From assembly GCF_000420745.1 (NCBI RefSeq), contig NZ_ATVN01000003.1:220705-284704 (forward strand): DNA of 64,000 bases. The letters run 5' to 3'. A model generated the notes under the pieces. It was not told where the DNA came from. It worked only from the letters and a program-made list of their open reading frames with translations, and ran no database searches. Position numbers and translations under genes: made by a program. Position 1 is the stretch's first letter. Each line of letters begins with the position of its first letter. This stretch comes from Pseudorhodobacter ferrugineus DSM 5888 (GTDB taxonomy: Bacteria > Pseudomonadota > Alphaproteobacteria > Rhodobacterales > Rhodobacteraceae). Below, in pieces: positions 59,706 through 64,000 of the stretch.

Positions 59706-61028
59706 TTGTCCAATACCCCGCTGACGCCCGGAATTGTTTCGGGTCGCCTTGTGCCTGAGGCCTATGCCCATAATTTTGACGACCTAGAGCCGGTTCTGGA
59801 CGGGCATGAGGCGCATGTGGCGGCGGATCGGTGCTATTTTTGCCATGATGCGCCGTGCATTACGGCCTGTCCAACCAGCATCGATATTCCGCTGTTCATT
59901 CGCCAGATCGCCACGGGTACGCCCGAGGCTGCGGCGAAAACCATTTGGGATCAGAACATTCTGGGCGGCATGTGCGCGCGGGTGTGCCCAACCGAGGAGC
60001 TGTGCGAAGAGGCCTGCGTGCGTGAGGCGGCCGAAGGCAAGCCGGTGGAGATTGGGCGGCTGCAACGCTTTGCGACCGACCGCGTGATGGACAAGGGAGT
60101 ACATCCTTTCACCCGCGCGCCCGCAACGGGCAAACGCGTGGCGGTTGTTGGGGCGGGGCCTGCGGGGTTGGCCTGTGCGCACCGTTTGGCGATGCACGGG
60201 CATGATGTGGTGGTGATGGACCGCCGCGCCAAACCGGGCGGGCTGAACGAATACGGGATTGCGAGCTATAAGGCGCCGCATGGTTTCGCGCAAAGGGAAG
60301 TGGAGTGGTTGCTGCAAATCGGCGGGATCACGGTGCAAACGGGTGTGGAGCTGGGCCGCGATGTGACGCTTGATGCCTTGCGTGCCGACTATGATGCGGT
60401 GTTTTTGGGTATCGGTTTGGGCGGTGTGAATGCCTTGCGCGCGGCGGGTGAAGATTTGAGCAATGTGCGCGATGCTGTCGATTTCATTGAGGAATTACGT
60501 CAGCAACCGGACAAGTCCAAGCTGGGCATTGGCCGCGATGTGGTGGTGATTGGTGGTGGGATGACGGCGGTGGATGCGGCAGTGCAATCGCGGTTGCTGG
60601 GTGCGCAGAACGTGACCATCGTTTATCGGCGCGGACAGGAAAAGATGAGTGCCAGCGCGCATGAGCAAACCCACGCGCAGCAGGTCGGCGTGCGAATTAT
60701 TTGCAATGCGGCGCCGGTTGAGGTGATCGGTGCGGGCGGCGCGGTCAGCGCTGTTGAATTTGCCTATACTGAGGATGGGCCAGAGGGTTTGAAACTGCTG
60801 GCTGATATCTTCACGCTTAAGGCCGATCAGGTGTTCAAGGCGATCGGGCAGACTTTGGTTGCACCGGATGGTTTGAGCGGCGCAAAGCTGGACGCCACGC
60901 CGCTGGCGCGGGTTTGGACGGGGGGCGATTGTGCGATGGGCGGTGAGGATTTGACAGTTACGGCAGTGGCCGAAGGGCGCGATGCGGCCGAGGCTATTCA
61001 TGCAAATTTGATGGGGGCGGTGGGTTAG
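59706..61028 (+). CDS. preT: NAD-dependent dihydropyrimidine dehydrogenase subunit PreT
   Basis: 440-residue flavoprotein that passes NADH electrons to PreA for uracil and thymine reduction. N-terminal Fe-S cysteines: RCYFCHDAPCITACPTSIDI and GGMCARVCPTEELCEEACV. FAD motif VVGAGPAGLACAHRLAMHG; NAD motif VVIGGGMTAVDAAVQSRLLG; C-terminal GGDCAMGGEDLTVTAVAEG. The start is a TTG at 59706, with GGAGGA 7 nt ahead; the frame runs upstream to 59580 but that part is not family-like. Followed by preA after 24 bp. Confidence 0.92.
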   Translation: MSNTPLTPGIVSGRLVPEAYAHNFDDLEPVLDGHEAHVAADRCYFCHDAPCITACPTSIDIPLFIRQIATGTPEAAAKTIWDQNILGGMCARVCPTEELCEEACVREAAEGKPVEIGRLQRFATDRVMDKGVHPFTRAPATGKRVAVVGAGPAGLACAHRLAMHGHDVVVMDRRAKPGGLNEYGIASYKAPHGFAQREVEWLLQIGGITVQTGVELGRDVTLDALRADYDAVFLGIGLGGVNALRAAGEDLSNVRDAVDFIEELRQQPDKSKLGIGRDVVVIGGGMTAVDAAVQSRLLGAQNVTIVYRRGQEKMSASAHEQTHAQQVGVRIICNAAPVEVIGAGGAVSAVEFAYTEDGPEGLKLLADIFTLKADQVFKAIGQTLVAPDGLSGAKLDATPLARVWTGGDCAMGGEDLTVTAVAEGRDAAEAIHANLMGAVG

Positions 61029-61052
61029 CACCCACCCTACGGAGATATTCAC

Positions 61053-62354
61053 ATGGCAGATCTGACAACGAATTTCATCGGTATCAAATCCCCCAACCCG
61101 TTCTGGCTGGCCAGCGCGCCGCCGACGGATAAGGAATATAATGTGCGCCGCGCTTTTGAGGCTGGCTGGGGCGGGGTGGTTTGGAAAACGCTCGGGTCCG
61201 AAGGGCCGCCGGTGGTGAATGTGAACGGCCCGCGCTATGGCGCGATTTGGGGGGCGGACCGGCGTTTGCTGGGGCTGAACAATATCGAGCTGATCACCGA
61301 TCGCCCGCTGGAGGTGAACCTGCGTGAGATCAAATCGGTCAAGCGCGACTGGAAAGACCGCGCGATGATTATCTCGCTGATGGTGCCCTGTGACGAGGAG
61401 TCTTGGAAGGACATCCTGAAGCGGATCGAGGATACCGAGGCCGATGGTGTCGAGCTGAACTTTGGCTGCCCGCACGGGATGGCTGAACGCGGAATGGGCA
61501 GCGCCGTGGGGCAGGTACCGGAATATATTGAAATGGTGACGCGCTGGGTGAAACAGCATTCCCGCATGCCATGTATCGTGAAACTGACGCCGAATATTTC
61601 GGATATCCGCAAACCTGCCGAGGCAGCAAAACGCGGTGGGGCGGATGCGGTATCTTTGATAAATACGATCAATTCGATCACGTCGGTGAATTTGGACAGT
61701 TTCAGCCCTGAGCCGATGATTGACGGCAAAGGCACGCATGGGGGCTATTGCGGGCCTGCGGTAAAACCGATTGCGCTGAACATGGTGGCCGAGATTGCGC
61801 GGTCTGAGGCGACGCGGGGCCTGCCGATTTCAGGGATCGGCGGCGTGACCACATGGCGCGATGCGGCGGAGTTTATGGCGCTGGGGGCGGGGAACGTGCA
61901 GGTTTGTACGGCGGCGATGACATATGGGTTCAAAATTGTGGAGGAAATGATTTCCGGCCTGTCGCAATATATGGACGAAAAGGGCATGACATCGACCGCT
62001 GATCTGGTGGGCCGCGCGGTGCCGAATGTGACGGATTGGCAGTTTTTGAACCTGAATTATGTGACCAAAGCGCGGATCGACCAAGATGCCTGCATTGGGT
62101 GCGGGCGCTGTTTTGCTGCCTGCGAGGATACCAGCCATCAGGCGATTTCGATGTCTGAGGACCGTGTGTTCGAGGTGATGGACGACGAATGTGTCGCCTG
62201 TAATCTGTGCGTCAATGTTTGCCCTGTCGAAGATTGCATCACGATGGTGGAACTGCCCAAAGGCGCAGTGGATGAGCGTACGGGCAAGAAAGTGGCGGAT
62301 TTTGCCAACTGGACCACGCATCCGAACAACCCCAGTGTGACGGCGGCGGAATAA
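61053..62354 (+). CDS. preA: NAD-dependent dihydropyrimidine dehydrogenase subunit PreA
   Basis: 433 residues. FMN TIM barrel (FIGIKSPNPFWLASAPPTDKEYNVRRAFEAGWGGVVWKTLG, ELNFGCPHGM, ISGIGGVTTWRDAAEFM) followed by a ferredoxin domain with two 4Fe-4S motifs, CIGCGRCFAAC and CVACNLCVNVCPVEDC. Reduces uracil and thymine to the dihydro forms, the first step of reductive pyrimidine degradation. The later genes (hydantoinase, beta-ureidopropionase) are not in this window. Confidence 0.95.
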   Translation: MADLTTNFIGIKSPNPFWLASAPPTDKEYNVRRAFEAGWGGVVWKTLGSEGPPVVNVNGPRYGAIWGADRRLLGLNNIELITDRPLEVNLREIKSVKRDWKDRAMIISLMVPCDEESWKDILKRIEDTEADGVELNFGCPHGMAERGMGSAVGQVPEYIEMVTRWVKQHSRMPCIVKLTPNISDIRKPAEAAKRGGADAVSLINTINSITSVNLDSFSPEPMIDGKGTHGGYCGPAVKPIALNMVAEIARSEATRGLPISGIGGVTTWRDAAEFMALGAGNVQVCTAAMTYGFKIVEEMISGLSQYMDEKGMTSTADLVGRAVPNVTDWQFLNLNYVTKARIDQDACIGCGRCFAACEDTSHQAISMSEDRVFEVMDDECVACNLCVNVCPVEDCITMVELPKGAVDERTGKKVADFANWTTHPNNPSVTAAE

Positions 62355-62369
62355 TTCGGTCAGGCGAGT

Positions 62370-62675
62370 TTAATCTGGTGGTGGGTCGATACTGGCGAGC
62401 GCCGAGGTATAGCCCGCCATTGCCTGCTGGGCCTGTGCCGCGATTTGGGTGGCAAGGCTGAGCGCTGCTGCCGATGCTGGTGGGTTGGCCAAGAGTGCGC
62501 GGATGATCGCGGTTCTTTCGCGCGGTTCAAACGCGGTGCGGGCGGCGACGCGCGCCTCATCCACGCTGAGGGGTGCGGGCAAAACGGTTTGTTCTGCCGT
62601 TGACGCCACGGGTTTTTGAATTTCAACAGCCGTCGGTGTGGGTACCGCGACACGTGGTGACACTGGAAAGTCCAT
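62370..62675 (-). CDS. Hypothetical protein
   Basis: 101 residues, Ala/Pro-rich at the N terminus, with a helical C-terminal half (ERTAIIRALLANPPASAAALSLATQIAAQAQQAMAGY). No family recognised, no signal peptide. It converges on preA with 15 bp between stops. The length and composition are plausible for a real gene in this family, but it could be spurious. Confidence 0.55.
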   Translation of the reverse strand: MDFPVSPRVAVPTPTAVEIQKPVASTAEQTVLPAPLSVDEARVAARTAFEPRERTAIIRALLANPPASAAALSLATQIAAQAQQAMAGYTSALASIDPPPD

Positions 62676-62772
62676 CTGCGTTATCCGTTTCCGGTGAGGC
62701 CCCCGCCTTGGGCTACGTTACCAAATTTGCGCAGGGATTTCTTGGGCAAAATGCCAAGGGTTTATCTCAATT

Positions 62773-63378
62773 TCAAACGGTCAAAAGCCGCGTGAACAGG
62801 ATTTCCAAAAACGCCTCTGCCTCGGCAAAGGGGTCGTGGTCGGGGCCAAGCACGGCGCGGACCTGCACGTCAAAATCGGCGTAATGTTGGGTCAGCGCCC
62901 AGATCGAGAAAATCAGGTGGACGGGGGGCAGGGGGGCAATCTTGCCCTGATCCATCCACGCCTTCAAAACAACGGTTTTTTCATCGACCAGCGTTTTCAA
63001 ATCGCCTTCGATGGCTGCGCGCAGGTGGGGCGCACCTTGCAGGATTTCATTGGCAAACAGACGACTTTCACGCGGAAAATCGCGGCTGGTTTCCAGCTTT
63101 TTGCGCAAGTAAGTCATGATTTCGGTCACAGGATCGCCGCTTGGGTTCATCGCGCGCAAGGGGTCCAGCCAAGTGACCAAAAGCTGGTTCAACAGGGCGA
63201 GGTGGATCGCTTCTTTTGACGGGAAATAATAGAGGAGATTAGGTTTCGAGAGGCCCGCCACTTCGGCAATCTGATCGAGAGTCGCGCCGCGAAAGCCGTG
63301 CGAAGAAAAGACGTCAAGGGCTGCGTCGAGGATGGTTTCAGAGTTTTTGACCTGAATTCGGGTGCGGGTGTGGGTCAT
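62773..63378 (-). CDS. rutR: TetR family regulator, RutR-like
   Basis: 201 residues. N-terminal helix-turn-helix (ILDAALDVFSSHGFRGATLDQIAEVAGLSKPNLLYYFPSKEAIHLALL), then a ligand domain close to RutR of E. coli (WLDPLRAM, LRKKLETSRDFPRESRLFANEILQGAPHL, LKTLVDEKT, HLIFSIWALTQHYADF). RutR binds uracil or thymine and controls pyrimidine use, which fits preT-preA next door. The ATG at 63378 has AGGA upstream; a longer frame goes to 63450. Confidence 0.85.
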   Translation of the reverse strand: MTHTRTRIQVKNSETILDAALDVFSSHGFRGATLDQIAEVAGLSKPNLLYYFPSKEAIHLALLNQLLVTWLDPLRAMNPSGDPVTEIMTYLRKKLETSRDFPRESRLFANEILQGAPHLRAAIEGDLKTLVDEKTVVLKAWMDQGKIAPLPPVHLIFSIWALTQHYADFDVQVRAVLGPDHDPFAEAEAFLEILFTRLLTV

Positions 63379-63515
63379 AAACTGTCCTGTTAGGGGTCGG
63401 AGACGAACCCCGCGAAAGGTAATATTAGCCTGCCAGAGGATGCGGGTCAAACCCGCTGTGTCCGCGTGCGGTCAAAGTTGTAAAATATTGTAAAATATAC
63501 ATAATAACATTTTTG

Positions 63516-63530
63516 TTAACCTGATCTTAA
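63516..63530 (+). promoter_or_regulatory. CtrA box (TTAA-N7-TTAA)
   Basis: TTAACCTGATCTTAA, with both half-sites exact. It lies in an AT-rich 150-bp stretch 138 bp before rutR (other strand) and 130-140 bp left of the insertion sequence. Its natural target may be a gene displaced by the insertion. Confidence 0.55.
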
Positions 63531-63712
63531 CGCCGGCCGAGCCTGTATGGGCGATTGATTGCGTGGACGGGCCGCATCGAAATGTCTGCCCTTTGCGCAA
63601 TTGCAGCAACGCCAAATTTGGCCCCAATTGCGTCACATCTCATTCGAACTTTGCGACTAGGCTCAGGACCCATAAAATGCCTTGCTGCTGATTTGCGGTT
63701 ATGATTCACGGA

Positions 63713-63728
63713 CCCCAATGATTTGGGG
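63713..63728 (+). promoter_or_regulatory. Small hairpin before the transposase start
   Basis: CCCCAA and TTGGGG pair around a TGAT loop; the transposase ATG follows within 3 nt. Such hairpins limit translation from read-through mRNA of some insertion sequences. Confidence 0.4.
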
Positions 63729-63730
63729 GT

Positions 63731-64000
63731 ATGATGAGTAATCTTTACTGGCTAACTGACGAACAGATGTTGCGACTGCGGCCCTACTTTCCAAGGAGCC
63801 GAGGTAAGCCACGTGTCGACGATAAACGTGTTTTGAGCGGTATTATCTTCATTAACCGCAATAGCTTACGCTGGTGTGATGCACCTGCTGACTATGGCCC
63901 TTCCAAGACGTTGTACAATCGCTGGAAGCGCTGGAGCAATATGGGCGTTTTCGCTCGTATTATGACCGGGCTGGCTGCGCAGACCCCAGATAATAAAACA
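63731..64000 (+). CDS. IS5 family transposase, N-terminal part (partial)
   Basis: Ninety residues up to the window edge: MMSNLYWLTDEQMLRLRPYF, then RGKPRVDDKRVLSGIIFI, LRWCDAPADYGPSKTLYNRW and VFARIMTGL. This is the N-terminal domain (DUF4096-like) of IS5-type transposases, ahead of the DDE core. In many relatives it is a separate short ORF joined to the second by frameshifting. Confidence 0.88.
   Translation, partial: MMSNLYWLTDEQMLRLRPYFPRSRGKPRVDDKRVLSGIIFINRNSLRWCDAPADYGPSKTLYNRWKRWSNMGVFARIMTGLAAQTPDNKT

Larger units (their letters stand above)
63657..64000 (+). mobile_element. IS5-family insertion sequence, left part (cut by window edge)
   Basis: Contains the 5' part of a transposase gene. 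The left end is placed near the CTAG at 63657-63660, because IS5-type elements of the IS427 group target TA/TNA sites and GCTCAGGACCCATAAAATG looks like a terminal repeat. The right end lies outside, so the boundary is unproved. Confidence 0.6.

Noticed and set aside
63527..63718. 63-codon minus-strand frame left of the IS
   Set aside because: It crosses the likely insertion boundary at 63657 and covers the CtrA box region; not a plausible gene.

Overview
The window is about 64 kb of GC-rich chromosome from a Rhodobacteraceae (Roseobacter-group) alphaproteobacterium. Evidence for this: a circularly permuted two-piece tmRNA whose tag reads ANDNRAPMAMAA; a DksA with a single zinc-finger cysteine; consensus CtrA boxes; the gene order NDUFA12 - DUF2155 - aat - accC - accB; an rpe-gph pair; a fumC - DUF4169 - ribbon-helix-helix cluster; and two very long RTX proteins ending in Hint domains. 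No plasmid, phage or CRISPR signature was seen. The only insertion sequence is an IS5-type element cut by the right edge.

Layout. 0-12 kb: an enolase-superfamily enzyme, rpe-gph-ddaH, a DxD-type putative glycosyltransferase, a Na/Pi cotransporter, and a 2,3-diaminopropionate ammonia-lyase divergent from the 5-oxoprolinase operon pxpBCA. 11.5-12.1 kb is decayed DNA with a glpD scrap and a palindromic repeat. 12-19 kb, mostly minus strand: GntR regulator, M48 protease, DedA protein, CoxE-like VWA protein, small membrane proteins, a DUF2927 lipoprotein, an acetyltransferase and a MoxR ATPase. 19-27 kb: dksA, a flavin monooxygenase, xth, erpA, dgt, a K+/H+-type antiporter, dsbB, a YqaA protein, a YpfJ-type metallopeptidase and tRNA-Leu(CAA). 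28-36.8 kb: two RTX-Hint proteins of 1209 and 1572 residues behind an AT-richer spacer. 37-47 kb: a MobA-like nucleotidyltransferase, rne, ccdA, an alpha/beta hydrolase-P450 pair, a lipoprotein behind a CtrA box, and fumC with two small partners. 47-57.6 kb: a methyltransferase, sspB, a damaged chromate locus, a DUF1194 protein, ssrA, an MBL-fold hydrolase, a histidine kinase, a CAP protein, clpP, clpX, NDUFA12, DUF2155 and aat. 57.6-64 kb: accCB, preT-preA for reductive pyrimidine breakdown with a rutR-like regulator, and the IS.

How genes work together. sspB, ssrA, clpP and clpX, all within about 8 kb, cover tagging, delivery and degradation of stalled peptides, and aat just beyond feeds the Clp-dependent N-end rule. 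accB and accC make the biotin carboxylase half of acetyl-CoA carboxylase. pxpABC degrade 5-oxoproline. preT, preA and a RutR-like regulator form a pyrimidine catabolic unit.

The points most worth following are: the paired RTX-Hint proteins with a near-identical internal DNA duplication; a composite intergenic repeat present in three full and three partial copies; a second palindromic repeat family; a deletion fusing chrB to the 3' half of chrA; and two perfect CtrA half-site pairs, one next to the IS.
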